Below, piece after piece: positions 1 to 10,672 of a stretch of 64,000 nt of DNA (within the stretch, counting starts at the first letter, position 1; each line of letters opens with the position of its first letter). Both the position numbers and the translations under genes were made by a program. Origin of the DNA: Mesorhizobium sp. M1E.F.Ca.ET.045.02.1.1 (lineage in GTDB: Bacteria; Pseudomonadota; Alphaproteobacteria; Rhizobiales; Rhizobiaceae); assembly GCF_003952485.1 (NCBI RefSeq), contig NZ_CP034447.1, positions 3,920,501 to 3,984,500 on the forward strand, in the 5' to 3' direction. The notes beneath the pieces were generated by a model, which was given only the letters and a program-made list of their open reading frames with translations, was not told the DNA's origin and made no database searches.

Positions 1-548
1 TCGAAGGCATCGAGCGTCTGCTGCTCGTGGCCGGCGGCAGGGAAGGGGATGGTGTCGACCTGAAACAACAGCGGTTCGTAAGCAGCGTTGAAGACGCCGC
101 GCGCGCCGACGCTCATCGTGCCGATGGTGTCGCCGTGATAGCTGTGTTCCATGACGACGATACGCGAGCGCGGCGCGCCATTGTTGCGCTGAAACCCGAG
201 CGCCATCTTCAGCGCCACCTCGACGCTGGTCGAGCCGCTGTCGGAAAAGAAGACCCAGTCGAGGCCCGCCGGCGTCATGTCCACCAGCGCCGAAGCCAAT
301 CGCTCGGCCGGCTCATGGCTGAGGCCGGCAAAGATCACCTGGTCGAGCGTCTCAGTTGCCTCGCGGATCGCCTCCACGATCTTCGGGTGGCGATGGCCGT
401 GGGTGATGACCCACCAGGAGGAGATCGCGTCGAGTATGCGCTTGCCCTCGCGCGTCTCGACATAGGCGCCTTCGGTGCGCACGATCGTCGTCGGCACCGG
501 CTCGGTGGCATGTTGGGTGAAGGGATGCCAGACAGCGGAGCGGTTCAT
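1..548 (-). CDS. bioA: Adenosylmethionine-8-amino-7-oxononanoate aminotransferase, N-terminal part (runs off window)
   Basis: PLP enzyme that transfers the amino group of S-adenosylmethionine to 8-amino-7-oxononanoate (KAPA) to give 7,8-diaminopelargonate (DAPA) in biotin synthesis. About 182 N-terminal residues are visible; the rest, with the PLP lysine, lies beyond base 1. The reading frame starts MNRSAVWHPFTQHA, then shows WWVITHGHRHP, FFSDSGSTSVEVALKMALGF and HSYHGDT, all typical of BioA-type class III aminotransferases. The start ATG overlaps the bioD stop (ATGA at 545-548), so it is translationally coupled to bioD and is the fourth gene of bioBFDA. Family assignment is firm; completeness cannot be judged. 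Confidence 0.93.
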   Translation of the reverse strand, partial: MNRSAVWHPFTQHATEPVPTTIVRTEGAYVETREGKRILDAISSWWVITHGHRHPKIVEAIREATETLDQVIFAGLSHEPAERLASALVDMTPAGLDWVFFSDSGSTSVEVALKMALGFQRNNGAPRSRIVVMEHSYHGDTIGTMSVGARGVFNAAYEPLLFQVDTIPFPAAGHEQQTLDAF

Positions 549-1183
549 GCCCGGATCTCCGCGAAGTCGGCGGCATTAAACGAAGCCGTCATGGCCGCGG
601 AAAGTGTTCCAGGTGTCAGCGACTGGAGAAAGGGGAGGCGACCCAACACGCGCACCTTGCCCATCTGGACGATCGTTTTTTGCGTATCGACCATCCTGTC
701 GCCGATGAACACCACGCCGAGCAGCGGGATTGAGCGGGCGCGCAGCGCCTCGATCGAGAGCAGCGTGTGGTTGATGGTGCCGAGCGCGGTGCGGGCGCAA
801 AGCACCACCGGCGCGTTCCACTGTGCGAAGACGTCGATGTAGAATGTGCGCCTGTTCAACGGCACCATCAGTCCGCCGGCGCCCTCCACGACGAGCGGAC
901 GGTCCGTCCTAGGCAGTGCGAGTTGACCTGCATCAATCTCCACCCCGTCCAACTCCGCGGCGCGGTGTGGGGACAGCGGCTCTCTCAGGCGCCAGGCTTC
1001 CGGCAACACCCGGTCGGGAGAGAGTCCTGCCAGAAGAGAGACAACCTCGCTGTCGGTCTCTTCGCGGTTGCCCGCCTGCACCGGTTTCCAGTAGATGCCA
1101 TCGAGAAGCGCGGTCAGGCCCGATGCGAACACCGTCTTGCCGATGCCTGTGTCGGTGCCGGTAATGACAATCTGCACCGTCAT
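545..1183 (-). CDS. bioD: Dethiobiotin synthetase
   Basis: ATP-dependent carboxylase that closes the ureido ring of DAPA to form dethiobiotin in the cytoplasm. The 212-residue protein has the P-loop GTDTGIGKT at residues 9-17 and the conserved VEGAGGLMVPL segment, both typical of BioD. A start five codons further upstream (1198) is possible, but the ATG at 1181-1183 overlaps the bioF stop as ATGA, the same coupling seen elsewhere in this operon, so it is preferred. Length matches the usual 210-230 residues. It sits between bioF and bioA in the bio operon. Confidence 0.94.
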   Translation of the reverse strand: MTVQIVITGTDTGIGKTVFASGLTALLDGIYWKPVQAGNREETDSEVVSLLAGLSPDRVLPEAWRLREPLSPHRAAELDGVEIDAGQLALPRTDRPLVVEGAGGLMVPLNRRTFYIDVFAQWNAPVVLCARTALGTINHTLLSIEALRARSIPLLGVVFIGDRMVDTQKTIVQMGKVRVLGRLPFLQSLTPGTLSAAMTASFNAADFAEIRA

Positions 1184-2337
1184 CGGGCGCGCTCCCATTC
1201 TGCAGCCAAAGCATCAAACAGTGCCGAGACATCGGCTTCGCCGACATTCAGCGTCAGTGAGATCCGCAGCCGCGCCGTGCGCTCGGGCACGGTTGGCGGG
1301 CGAATGCCGCGCACATCGAAGCCGCGCGACTGCTGCAAGGCCTGCGCCAGCGACATGGCACGGGCATTGTCGCCGACGATGATCGGCAGGATCTGAGAAC
1401 CGCTCGCGGGCAGGCCAAGATCCTCGGCCCTTTTGCCGGCAAGCGCGACCAGCCTCGCTAGACGCTCGCGGCGATCCGGCTCCTGGACGACGATGTCGAG
1501 GGCCGTTGCCGCCGCCACCGCCATCAGCGGCGAGGGCGCGGTGGCATAGATGAAGGGCCGGCAACGGTTAACGAGATAGTCGCAGATCACTGCCGGCGCG
1601 GTGACCAGCGCGCCGGATGCGCCCAGCGCCTTGCCGCAGGTATGCAGCACCACGACATTGTCGCGGCCTTCGAGATCGTGCGCCAGACCGCGCCCGTCCG
1701 GACCATAGACACCGGTGGCGTGCGCCTCGTCGACGAACAGGAATGCATCGTGGCGATCCGCGACCTCGATCAGTTCGCCGAGCGGAGCCCGGTCGCCGTC
1801 CATGCTGTAGAGGCTCTCGGCTACGATCCAGGCGCGGCCGACGCCGCCTCTGGCGCGCCAGGTCGCGATTGCATCGTCGACGGCGTTCGCATCGTTGTGC
1901 GCGGCTTGCGTGAATTCGGCGCGGCCGGCTCTCGCGCCCTCATGCGCGCTGGCATGGATGAGTTCGTCAAGCACGACCAGATCGCCCTTCTGGGGCAAGG
2001 TGGTGAGCACCGCGAAATTGGCGACATAGCCGCCGCCGAAGAACAGCGCGCGCTCGGCGCCGAAGAAACCAGCCGCCTTGGCTTCGAGTGCCTCGTGTTC
2101 GGGGTCGTTGCCGCGCAGCAGCCGAGAACCCGTCGCCCCAATAGGCGTACCGGCGGCGAGTGCGGCCGCGACCGCGTCGGCCATGCGCTTCGAGCGCGCG
2201 AGGCCGAGATAGTCGTTGGAGGCGAAGTCGGCGCCACAGCGGGCGCTGAGGCTCCGCAGCCGGTCCTTGCGGGCCAGCCCTCGCAGGCTGGCCTCGTAGC
2301 GGTCGAGCAAAGCCCGGCCGTTCGCGCGCCCGTTCAC
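1180..2337 (-). CDS. bioF: 8-amino-7-oxononanoate synthase
   Basis: PLP enzyme that condenses L-alanine with pimeloyl-CoA or pimeloyl-ACP to make KAPA, the first dedicated step of biotin ring assembly. The 385-residue protein carries [10 protein letters not shown] near the N-terminus, [10 protein letters not shown], and [12 protein letters not shown] with the PLP-binding lysine, as expected for alpha-oxoamine synthases. A longer ATG frame from 2466 exists but lies inside bioB. The GTG at 2335-2337 overlaps the bioB stop as GTGA and gives the usual family length, so it is the chosen start. Coupled to bioB upstream and bioD downstream. Confidence 0.93.
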   Translation of the reverse strand: MNGRANGRALLDRYEASLRGLARKDRLRSLSARCGADFASNDYLGLARSKRMADAVAAALAAGTPIGATGSRLLRGNDPEHEALEAKAAGFFGAERALFFGGGYVANFAVLTTLPQKGDLVVLDELIHASAHEGARAGRAEFTQAAHNDANAVDDAIATWRARGGVGRAWIVAESLYSMDGDRAPLGELIEVADRHDAFLFVDEAHATGVYGPDGRGLAHDLEGRDNVVVLHTCGKALGASGALVTAPAVICDYLVNRCRPFIYATAPSPLMAVAAATALDIVVQEPDRRERLARLVALAGKRAEDLGLPASGSQILPIIVGDNARAMSLAQALQQSRGFDVRGIRPPTVPERTARLRISLTLNVGEADVSALFDALAAEWERAR

Positions 2338-3332
2338 TGGGCTTCGCGCGCAAAAGGCTTGATGCCCAGCCGGCGAAACAGCGCGCTGTCCTTGTCCTCG
2401 CCGGGGTTTTCGGCGGTCAGCAAGGTGTCGCCGACGAAGATAGAGTTGGCGCCGGCGAAGAAGCACAGCGCCTGCATCTCGTCGCTCATCGCCGTGCGGC
2501 CGGCCGAGAGCCGCACATGCGATTTTGGCATCATGATGCGGGCAAGCGCGATGGTGCGCACGAATTCGATCGGCTCGATCGGTTCGGCCTCGCCGAGCGG
2601 TGTGCCCTCGATCGGGATCAGCATGTTGATCGGTACGCTGTCGGGCGGCTCCGGCAGGTTAGCCAACGTCACCAGCATGTCGATGCGGTCGGCCTTCTCC
2701 TCGCCCATGCCGACGATGCCGCCGCAGCAGACCTTGATGCCGCTGTCGCGGAGATTGGCGAGCGTATCCAGCCGCTCATTGAAGGTTCGTGTCGAGATGA
2801 CCTCGCTATAGTAGCGCTCGGAGGTGTCGATGTTGTGGTTGTAGTAGTCGAGCCCGGCCCGCTTGAGCCTTTGCGCCTGATCGAGGTCGAGCATGCCGAG
2901 CGTCATGCAGGTCTCCATGCCGAGCGCCTTCACGCCCTCCACCATGGCGACCACCGCGTCCATGTCGCGCTCCTTGGGGCTGCGCCAGGCGGCGCCCATG
3001 CAATAGCGGGTGGCACCCGCATCGCGCGCCTTCGTCGCCTCGGCGATGACGCGTTTGATCTCCATCAGCTTCGAGGCCTTGAGCCCGGACTGGTGATGCG
3101 AAGACTGGCTGCAATAGCCGCAGTCCTCGGGGCAACCGCCGGTCTTGATCGAGAGCAGCCGCGACAACTGCACCCGGTTGGGATCGAAATTCTCGCGATG
3201 GATCGTCTGAGCCCGGAAGAGCAGGTCGTTGAACGGCAGATCGTGGATAGCTTGGGCTTCCTCTCGCGTCCAGGGCGGATGGGCCCAACCGAGAGGGTCC
3301 GATGTCAGGTCCGGGCCAAGTTCCGCGTTCAT
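2334..3332 (-). CDS. bioB: Biotin synthase (radical SAM)
   Basis: Radical SAM enzyme that inserts sulfur into dethiobiotin to make biotin. The 332-residue protein has the CxxxCxxC cluster motif (Cys67, Cys71, Cys74 within [16 protein letters not shown]), followed by the [11 protein letters not shown] and [13 protein letters not shown] segments of BioB. A strong Shine-Dalgarno sequence (GGAGGTGG) lies just before the ATG. The gene starts 59 bases downstream of panD on the same strand and overlaps bioF, so it either heads the bioBFDA unit or is read through from nad/pan. Confidence 0.96.
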   Translation of the reverse strand: MNAELGPDLTSDPLGWAHPPWTREEAQAIHDLPFNDLLFRAQTIHRENFDPNRVQLSRLLSIKTGGCPEDCGYCSQSSHHQSGLKASKLMEIKRVIAEATKARDAGATRYCMGAAWRSPKERDMDAVVAMVEGVKALGMETCMTLGMLDLDQAQRLKRAGLDYYNHNIDTSERYYSEVISTRTFNERLDTLANLRDSGIKVCCGGIVGMGEEKADRIDMLVTLANLPEPPDSVPINMLIPIEGTPLGEAEPIEPIEFVRTIALARIMMPKSHVRLSAGRTAMSDEMQALCFFAGANSIFVGDTLLTAENPGEDKDSALFRRLGIKPFAREAQ

Positions 3333-3391
3333 TCCACCTCCATCAGCAAAAAGGTTTGGGTATCAGCCAAGAAAACGGACTTGGGAGCCCG

Positions 3392-3844
3392 TCACGATCT
3401 GCCCACCAGCGCCGGCACGGGCAGGGGAGTGCGAGCTTCGTCGAGGATGGAGAAGCTGTAGCCTCCGCCCGCATCGCGCTCGACCGAATAGGTCAGGCGG
3501 TCAACGATCCGATTATCCTTGTCGAAGGTCAGCACACGCGGTTTGAGCGCGGTGAGCTCCGCCTGGTCCACATAGACCGAGTTGCAGATGATGATCTGGT
3601 CGCCTGGCTGGCAGGTGCGGGCCGCGGCGCCGTTGAGAATGCAGCAGCGCGAGCCGCGTTCGCCGAGGATGACATAGGTCGAAATCCGCGCGCCCGAATT
3701 CTTGTTCCAGATCTCTACGAATTCCATCGGCAGGATGCCTGCCTGATCGCAATGGTCGGGATCGAGCGTGATCGAGCCGTGATAGTCGAGATTGGCCTCG
3801 GTGACATGGATGCCGTGCAGCTTGCCGGCAACGATTTTGCGCAT
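3392..3844 (-). CDS. panD: Aspartate 1-decarboxylase
   Basis: Pyruvoyl enzyme that decarboxylates aspartate to beta-alanine, the precursor of pantothenate and coenzyme A. The 150-residue protein begins [20 protein letters not shown] and has the self-cleavage site Gly23-Ser24 in YHGSIT, where the pyruvoyl group forms. The start at 3844 is set by a GGAGG ribosome site about eight bases upstream and by homology; the longer open frame upstream is not PanD-like. It is slightly longer than the usual 120-130 residues because of a C-terminal tail after RVLTFD. It lies in the nad-pan-bio run. Confidence 0.93.
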   Translation of the reverse strand: MRKIVAGKLHGIHVTEANLDYHGSITLDPDHCDQAGILPMEFVEIWNKNSGARISTYVILGERGSRCCILNGAAARTCQPGDQIIICNSVYVDQAELTALKPRVLTFDKDNRIVDRLTYSVERDAGGGYSFSILDEARTPLPVPALVGRS

Positions 3845-3908
3845 CCCGTCCTCCAAAATGACTCTCGATCCTCCCACCGCCCCCTGGGGGCCCGTGTGGT
3901 GTCGGACG

Positions 3909-4241
3909 CTATTCCGTGGTTTCTTGGCCGTGAGCGGATAAACGCTCCCTTCTGATCGCGTCGCATGACTCATTGAAAGCGACGTCCAGCAGATAACCGA
4001 TAAGTTCAAGCCCCTGCGAGGCCGCCAGCTGGCGCAGCTCATCGAGCCGGCAGACGATTACGCCAAGTGCTTCGACGCGGTCTTTTGCTTGTCCCTTTTC
4101 CGTCAACTCTCCCTCCCCACCCATGGAACCGTATTGCCGGTCATTGCGCAGCCTTTCGTCGGCAATCGGTGGAGGTGCAACTGGAGCGGACCTGTCGCAG
4201 GTCATCCTGCGGCCAAAGGAGTTCCTGCGATTGCGGTTCAT
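3909..4241 (-). CDS. Small conserved-looking protein between nadC and panD
   Basis: 110-residue protein of unknown function. The ATG at 4239-4241 has a good ribosome site (GGAGAGG) directly upstream, ten bases after the nadC stop, so it is likely translated from the nad mRNA. The N-terminal half is basic and proline-rich and looks disordered. The C-terminal half, from about residue 55, is a helical, leucine-rich stretch containing [14 protein letters not shown] and [15 protein letters not shown]. No catalytic motif is visible. Its position inside a cofactor operon suggests a link to NAD or pantothenate metabolism, but that is inference. Confidence 0.75.
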   Translation of the reverse strand: MNRNRRNSFGRRMTCDRSAPVAPPPIADERLRNDRQYGSMGGEGELTEKGQAKDRVEALGVIVCRLDELRQLAASQGLELIGYLLDVAFNESCDAIRRERLSAHGQETTE

Positions 4242-4251
4242 ATCCTCTCCG

Positions 4252-5133
4252 TCAGTTCAGATGCCTGCGGCAATTCCGGTCAGCCGGCATATCCAGGCCG
4301 ATGTCGAGGATGGGGGCACTGTGGGTGAGCCAGCCGACCGAGATAAGGTCGACCCCGGTCGCAGCAATTGCCGGAGCCGTTCTCGGGGTCACCCGACCCG
4401 AGGCCTCGGTGATCGCGCGTCCGGCGACCATAGCCACAGCCTGGGCCAGGTCCTCGGGCGACATGTTGTCGAGGAGTACGGCGTCGACGCTCGCCTGCAG
4501 CGCCATCTCCAACTGGTCCAGCGTGTCGACCTCGACCTCGATCTTGACCATGTGACCTATGGCGCCACGCGCCCTCTCGATCGCGGTGCGGATGTCACCG
4601 GCAATAGCGATGTGATTGTCCTTGATGAGCACGGCATCGTCGAGCGCGAAGCGGTGGTTGGCGCCGCCGCCGGCGCGCACGGCATATTTTTCCAGGACAC
4701 GCAGGCCAGGCGTCGTCTTTCTTGTGCAAACGATCTTTGCGTTATAGCCGCGCACCGCGTTGACCAGCGAGGCTGTCGCCGTTGCGATGCCGCTCAGCTT
4801 GCATAGAAAATTGAGCGCCGTCCGTTCCGCAGTCAGCAAGCTGCGCGCTGACCCATTTACGATCGCGATGGTTTCGCCGGCCGAAACCTTGCCGCCCTCG
4901 GGGCAGCGCAACTGCATGCTGATCCCAGGATCGACCAGCAGGAAGGCAAACATGACCAGATCGAGCCCGGCCACAACACCAGCCTGCCGCGCAGTCAATG
5001 CAAACGTCGCCTTGCAATCGGCGGGGATGATCGCATCGCTGGTGATGTCGCCGGCCCTGCCAAAATCTTCCAGAAGGGCACTGCGCACGATGGGTTCCAT
5101 TATCATCTGGGGAAGCGGTGCAAGGGATGTCAT
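4252..5133 (-). CDS. nadC: Nicotinate-nucleotide pyrophosphorylase (carboxylating)
   Basis: Quinolinate phosphoribosyltransferase, which converts quinolinate and PRPP to nicotinate mononucleotide in the de novo NAD pathway. The 293-residue protein contains the hallmark CTRKTTPGLRVLEKYAV followed by GGGANHRFAL, and EVEVDTLDQ plus LLDNMSPEDL in the C-terminal barrel. A start at 5184 would lie inside nadB; the ATG at 5131-5133, one base after the nadB stop, gives the family length and is chosen. Third gene of nadABC. Confidence 0.95.
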   Translation of the reverse strand: MTSLAPLPQMIMEPIVRSALLEDFGRAGDITSDAIIPADCKATFALTARQAGVVAGLDLVMFAFLLVDPGISMQLRCPEGGKVSAGETIAIVNGSARSLLTAERTALNFLCKLSGIATATASLVNAVRGYNAKIVCTRKTTPGLRVLEKYAVRAGGGANHRFALDDAVLIKDNHIAIAGDIRTAIERARGAIGHMVKIEVEVDTLDQLEMALQASVDAVLLDNMSPEDLAQAVAMVAGRAITEASGRVTPRTAPAIAATGVDLISVGWLTHSAPILDIGLDMPADRNCRRHLN

Positions 5134-5134
5134 A

Positions 5135-6672
5135 TCAACGGCTCCGTTCGGATCTCTGCCAGCTGAGCGCGACGGCACTCTCAAAGGCTGTGCAGAGCGT
5201 CAGTCGCGAGGGGAGGGCGGCAGCTTCGCGCCCAGGAAAATCGGACCGGTAGTGCGAACCGCGGCTCTCCTCGCGGCGCAATGCCGCAATCGCGATCAAC
5301 AGCGCAACCAGGGCCGGGTCGGCCGTTGCTGTCTCGCCAACGGCGATCGGCAGAAGGGTCGAGATCGCCTCGCGCAGCGCTTTGCCATTTCGAAAGATGC
5401 CAAGCGCATTAGAGACAAGTTGGCGTAAAGGTGAAGGGTCGGGTCGCAATGGAAAGACTGCCGGCAGCCTGGGCCATTGCCGGCCGGTTGAGGTCCCGGC
5501 CACACTTGCCGCGACCCAGGCGGCTGTCGCAATGGCTTCGGTCAGCGAGTTGCTGGCGAGACGATTGGCGCCATGCAGCCCTGTGCATGCGACCTCGCCG
5601 CAGGCCCACAAGCCGCCAACGGAACTGCGCCCTTCAGCGTCTACCGCCACGCCGCCCATGTGATAGTGAGCTGCCGGACGCACGGGAATGGGCTCCATGG
5701 CCGGATCAATGCCGGCCTGCTTGCAAGCGGCGTCGATCGCCGGGAAGCGTTTTGCGAATTTTTGCCCGAGGCATCGCCGGGCGTCGAGATAGACACGATG
5801 CCCGGCGGCGAGCTGATTGGCGATTGCGCGGGCAACCACGTCGCGCGATGCGAATTCAGCGCCAGGTATAGCGGCAAGGAAGCGGTGACCGTATTCGTCC
5901 ACCAGCACCGCGCCTTCGCCCCGTACCGCTTCGCTTATAAGCGGCATTGGCCGGCGCGGCGTGTCGAGCGCGGTCGGGTGGAACTGCACGAATTCAAGAT
6001 CTGCGAGCTCCGCGCCGGCACAGGCGGCGAGCGCAAGGCCATGCCCGTATGAGGAAAGCGGGTTCGTGGTATCGCCAAAGAGGCCGCCGATACCGCCGGT
6101 CGCAAGCACCACACGGCGGGTGGGCAAAGCAAACACGCCACTGTGCAGGACGGCCAACATGCCCACAATGCCGCCCTCTGCAACGACCAGGCGAAGGGCT
6201 GTCGCACCTTCCATGATTGTGATCGAACGGGTTCGCCGCGCCACGGCGAGCAGCGCGCGGAACAACTCGCGGCCGGTGCCATCACCTGCGGCATGGACAA
6301 TGCGGCGCCGCGAATGAGCCGCCTCCAGGCCGAGCCGCAGTTTTCCGTCTAACGCGCGGTCGAAAGGAGCGCCCAGACGAATGAGGTGGTCGACGGCTGC
6401 GGGGACTGACTCGACGACTCGCCTGGCGATCGCTTCATTGCAAAGGCCGTCGCCGGCAGCAAGCGTGTCGGTCAGATGGAGTTCGGGACTGTCGTCGTCC
6501 CCCAGGCTCGCGGCAAGGCCGCCCTGGGCCAACGTGCTTGAGGTTTCGGTTCCGAGCGGAGCGCGGGAAAGAATAACGACCGGCTGTGGCGCCAGGTGAA
6601 GCGCGGTCATCAGGCCGGCGATGCCAGCGCCGACAATGACCGGCGCCCCGCCAATGTCATGGACGTCTGGGG

Positions 6673-6676
<4 letters not shown>
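5135..6676 (-). CDS. nadB: L-aspartate oxidase
   Basis: FAD enzyme that oxidises L-aspartate to iminoaspartate, the substrate of NadA. The 513-residue protein has the dinucleotide-binding GAGIAGL at residues 16-22, the [12 protein letters not shown] loop, [12 protein letters not shown] and the C-terminal [15 protein letters not shown] signature of the succinate dehydrogenase/aspartate oxidase flavoproteins. The ATG overlaps the nadA stop (ATGA at 6673-6676). Length is normal for NadB. Confidence 0.95.
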
Positions 6677-7647
<971 letters not shown>

Positions 7648-7683
7648 CCGCGCCTCCGCTTATGTTCCGGGTGACAACAAGCG

Positions 7684-7715
7684 GCATATATCTACGCCGA
7701 CTATAAAGGTGTCAA
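7684..7715 (-). promoter_or_regulatory. Candidate nadABC promoter and NrtR operator region
   Basis: On the minus strand a TTGACA (7710-7715) lies 17 bases from GATATA, a plausible sigma-70 promoter upstream of nadA. The segment between is AT-rich with a partial inverted symmetry (CTTTATAGTCG against CGTAGATATAT in reverse complement, about half the positions paired), where an NrtR repressor could bind. The promoter call rests on box similarity only; the operator is a guess from gene context. Confidence 0.4.
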
Positions 7716-8674
7716 GCCCGCGAAAGCGGCAATTTTGTTCCGGCAACTGCCCGGTCATCGAGGACCTCGCGTCGGAAGCGAAAGAGCTTTGCCGGCCGCC
7801 CGCCCGTATCGAGGGCGGTTTCGCCTGTTTCTTCGACCAACTCCTGCTGTTCGACGAGCCTGCGGAAGTTCGGCTTGTTGATGAGCCGGCCGGCCAGCGC
7901 TTCCACGGTTCGCTGCAGTTGCAGCAGCGTGAAGGTCGGTCGCATGAGCTCGAAGACGACCGGCCGGTATTTGATCTTGGAGCGCAGCCGCGCGATGCCA
8001 GTCGCAAGGATCCGGCGATGATCGCAGACCATCGCCTTGCCTGACACTGTTGCCGGGAGCGTCATGCTCGCGTTGCCGCCAGCCTCTTCGACTAGGCCCG
8101 CCTCGAAAAGCAACTCATAGCGCTGCAGCGTAAGGTCCTCGTTCCAGGGGCGATCGTCGAAGGCAAACGCGATCGCCGCGCGCTGACCGCGTTCGCGCCG
8201 CGCTGCCATACTGCTGGCACCCTTCGCCCAGGCCATCAGACGCCGGTGCAGGATGCTCAGCGCTTCCGGCGCGCCGGACCGGTGGTCTTCCCATGGAAAA
8301 TACGCGTACCAGCTTTTCCAGTCGCTCTTGCGTGACACGGCAATAGCTTCTTGCCGGGTCAGCGCAAGATAGCTGATCGAGATGTTGCGCTGTTGGCGCC
8401 CAGCCTCGATGCGGTCTCGGTCAGCGAAGGTATAGAGCTGCTCGATATAGCCCAGCGGATGGCCTGTCTGTTGTTCGACCCAGTCCCTCAGGCCAGACTG
8501 CAGCGATCGGTGGCTGAGCTCGAACGGCCCTGAGGGCAATGCATCCTGCTCTCCGATGGTGAGGACGCAAGGCTCGCGGTCTGTCACGGCAGCGACAACC
8601 GCGATCAAGTCCAAATTGATATCGCGGCTTTCCCGAGCGTTGCCATTTTTGTTTCGTGTTGCTTGGTGGTGCAT
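7712..8674 (-). CDS. nrtR: NrtR-type Nudix-related transcriptional regulator of NAD synthesis
   Basis: 320-residue protein with the layout of NrtR: an N-terminal Nudix-like ADP-ribose sensing domain (about residues 20-190, starting LDLIAVVAAVTDREPCVLTI) and a C-terminal winged-helix domain (FTLLQLQRTVEALAGR, then NKPNFRRLVEQQ and GGRPAKLFRFR). NrtR proteins are repressors of NAD genes, and the placement directly before nadABC supports that role. The Nudix box GX5EX7REUXEEXGU is not visible, so the domain probably binds rather than cleaves ligand, as in regulatory NrtR proteins. The ATG at 8674 has no strong ribosome site. Confidence 0.85.
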   Translation of the reverse strand: MHHQATRNKNGNARESRDINLDLIAVVAAVTDREPCVLTIGEQDALPSGPFELSHRSLQSGLRDWVEQQTGHPLGYIEQLYTFADRDRIEAGRQQRNISISYLALTRQEAIAVSRKSDWKSWYAYFPWEDHRSGAPEALSILHRRLMAWAKGASSMAARRERGQRAAIAFAFDDRPWNEDLTLQRYELLFEAGLVEEAGGNASMTLPATVSGKAMVCDHRRILATGIARLRSKIKYRPVVFELMRPTFTLLQLQRTVEALAGRLINKPNFRRLVEQQELVEETGETALDTGGRPAKLFRFRREVLDDRAVAGTKLPLSRA

Positions 8675-9592
8675 GTTGCAGAACGTGGCCGTGCTCTGTG
8701 AGGTGACGCGGCTAAACCGATTTAATCAAACGTGTACCATGCCGGGCCGCTCGTCAACGGCGTACCTGTACGGTGTTTTGGTGCTCGCACTTGCATAAAA
8801 CTGGTCCAAACGCGACACCCGCGGTAGGTAACGCAACGGAAGGGCGCGCCTTTTTGCCGACCGTGAAGACGCGGCGAGCGTTCGATCTCAGCCAAGTTAG
8901 GGACGGTCATCAGGTGGGACAATCTCATTAGGCGTATGGCAGAATAGCGAACACAATAGCCACTAAGCGGGAGAGGAACTGAGCTCGCAAAGCTTCGGTT
9001 TTCGGATCATGTCTCCTGATTTAACTGAGAGCGTGGGCCGATTCCCTACGACCACTAGTCTGGCAGACCGGCGCCTCCGGGTTCGCGACGAGCGCATCAT
9101 CCTCCCAACTGTCCCAGAGCTTTGTCCCCACGTCTACGCATTCGCCCGAGCCCCAGTTAACGGTCGGCGTGGGTTGGGGTGTCCACCGGGCGGAGCTTTG
9201 GCTTCGCCCAATCTTTCTCGGTCGGCATAGTGTTCGATAGGGTAAACCGGCCTCAGCAACCGTGCGAGCGGCGCCAACTTGGAAGCCGCAGCTTCTCCGA
9301 CACTTGCGGGCTACCTTCCTTGCCTTCTGCCCCGACAGGCTGCGCTATCGGCAGGGCGCTGCGCAGGAAGGGAGCAATACCCAAATCTTGAGTTCTTCGC
9401 GCGTCGGTTCTTCCTGCACAGGGAAGATTTAATTCTTCCGGGCTCCGGGGCGAGGCGCGCGCGGCGGATTCACTGGGCTGAACTGGGAGGGAAGGTGCTC
9501 GCGCGCCGCAGTGACGCCCAAGATTGCACGGCAGGGTTGCAAATTGGGTGATCTGTGATAAGGAAATGTGAAATCAGAAGAGGCCTATTGAA
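8675..9592. other. Intergenic stretch, no supported gene
   Basis: About 920 bases between nrtR and the next plus-strand gene. Short open frames exist on both strands but none has a credible ribosome site or recognisable sequence. The part next to nrtR must hold its promoter; an AT-richer patch near 8710-8735 is the most likely place. No nod box, nif upstream site or sigma-54 promoter was seen. Confidence 0.5.
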
Positions 9593-10135
9593 ATGAAGCG
9601 CATGCAAGAAAAGGACATTCCCGCATTCGTGCAGGACGTGGTCGCAACGGGCTGCGATATCTGCGCCGTCGGTCCGAGTTGTTACTCCCTGGGCGATACC
9701 GATGTTCCGCGCGGCAAGCGTAGGGGATTGTACAAGAAGCTCGGCGAAATCGATGCGCGCTACGGCAGCCGCGATCACTTGCGTTATCAGATTGCGGAGC
9801 ACCTGGCCTCGATTGGCCGCTACATCGACGCGCCCCCAAAGGAGGAGGAGGAGGCCTGGATCGATAATGAAACACCCGAGTTGGCCGAGGTCACGCCTTA
9901 CGACGTGGCGCACTTTCAGACTTACTCCGTCCTGCTGATGTCGGAGGAGATGGGCCTCGACTGGCGCAAGATGTCACGAGCCATCTTGAACATTGACCCA
10001 GAGCGCCAGCCGGAACGGGCCCGTCGGGCTTGGACATCCCATCTGGCGCGGGCGCGGTGGCTAGCGACGAGCGGGTGCGGGCAGCTTCAGAGCGATCGGT
10101 TTGGAATAGCCGCCCCGGTTAGGAAGCTCGCATGA
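9593..10135 (+). CDS. Conserved-type hypothetical protein
   Basis: 180-residue protein of unknown function. It starts MKRMQEKDIPAFVQDVVATGCDICAVG, has a run of four glutamates (residues 82-87 region, PPKEEEEAWID), and a compact helical part LLMSEEMGLDWRKMSRAIL. Codon use and acidic/basic balance look like a real gene in contrast to the flanking DNA. The family is reminiscent of hypothetical proteins scattered in rhizobial symbiotic regions, but no function is known to me. It stands alone; nothing on the same strand is close. Confidence 0.7.
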   Translation: MKRMQEKDIPAFVQDVVATGCDICAVGPSCYSLGDTDVPRGKRRGLYKKLGEIDARYGSRDHLRYQIAEHLASIGRYIDAPPKEEEEAWIDNETPELAEVTPYDVAHFQTYSVLLMSEEMGLDWRKMSRAILNIDPERQPERARRAWTSHLARARWLATSGCGQLQSDRFGIAAPVRKLA

Positions 10136-10672
10136 CCAGCCAGCCGTTGCCAAAGGCGAACATGGGACTTTTTGAGCGGCGGCGTGTCGAAAAAACTGCA
10201 AGCTTTTTTCGTTATTACGCTAAATCGGGTACTAGATCGCCACGTCCAGGACGCCTTGGCATCATCAGGATGTAGGATTCGTTACGCTGCTCAACGCCAT
10301 CCTTGTGATTGCGTTGAGCAGAAGGCGAGCTCCGGACCTTAGGCGTTAGCCTAGCGTTTCGCGGCTGGCTTCTTGATTGGAATTGTTTTTTCTTCCCATG
10401 CCAAGTTGCCGCCGATTAACTCGGGGCAGCCGTCCTTTGCCCAACGGCATAGCCGACAGTTCTTGCGCGTTCGGAAGGTTGGTCGTCCGATTGATCGTTT
10501 CCGTTCCTCAGAAGTCGCGAGGAGATTGGGAGGGCAACGGTATTCATCTGGAAGCTAGGATGCGCTGCTTTGCCCCTGCCCGGAAACTTTTTCAGGCGTC
10601 CACAATCATTGCATATATGGGTGCTACGGAGCGTCCGAACTGGGAACAAAACAAATCGGGCGAGGCTTGATC
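10136..10672. other. Intergenic stretch with two hairpins, no supported gene
   Basis: No coding sequence is supported. Two inverted repeats are visible: an AT-rich one at 10188-10211 (CGAAAAAA / TTTTTTCG) and a perfect 11-base one at 10287-10321. The end of the stretch carries the ribosome site of the ProQ/FinO gene. Confidence 0.5.
10287..10321. repeat. Perfect 11-base inverted repeat
   Basis: CTGCTCAACGC at 10287-10297 pairs exactly with GCGTTGAGCAG at 10311-10321 across a 13-base loop. There is no T-run on either side, so it is not a classical intrinsic terminator. It could be a processed RNA hairpin, an operator, or the end of a lost mobile element. Confidence 0.6.

Noticed and set aside
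27..842. Long plus-strand open frame opposite bioA and bioD
   Set aside because: It is antisense to two well-identified genes and has no family resemblance; high GC produces long antisense frames.
2517..3461. Plus-strand frame of 314 codons opposite bioB
   Set aside because: Histidine/aspartate-rich antisense translation of bioB; not a protein family.
9009..9391. Short plus-strand frames in the gap after nrtR
   Set aside because: Composition and lack of ribosome sites indicate non-coding DNA.
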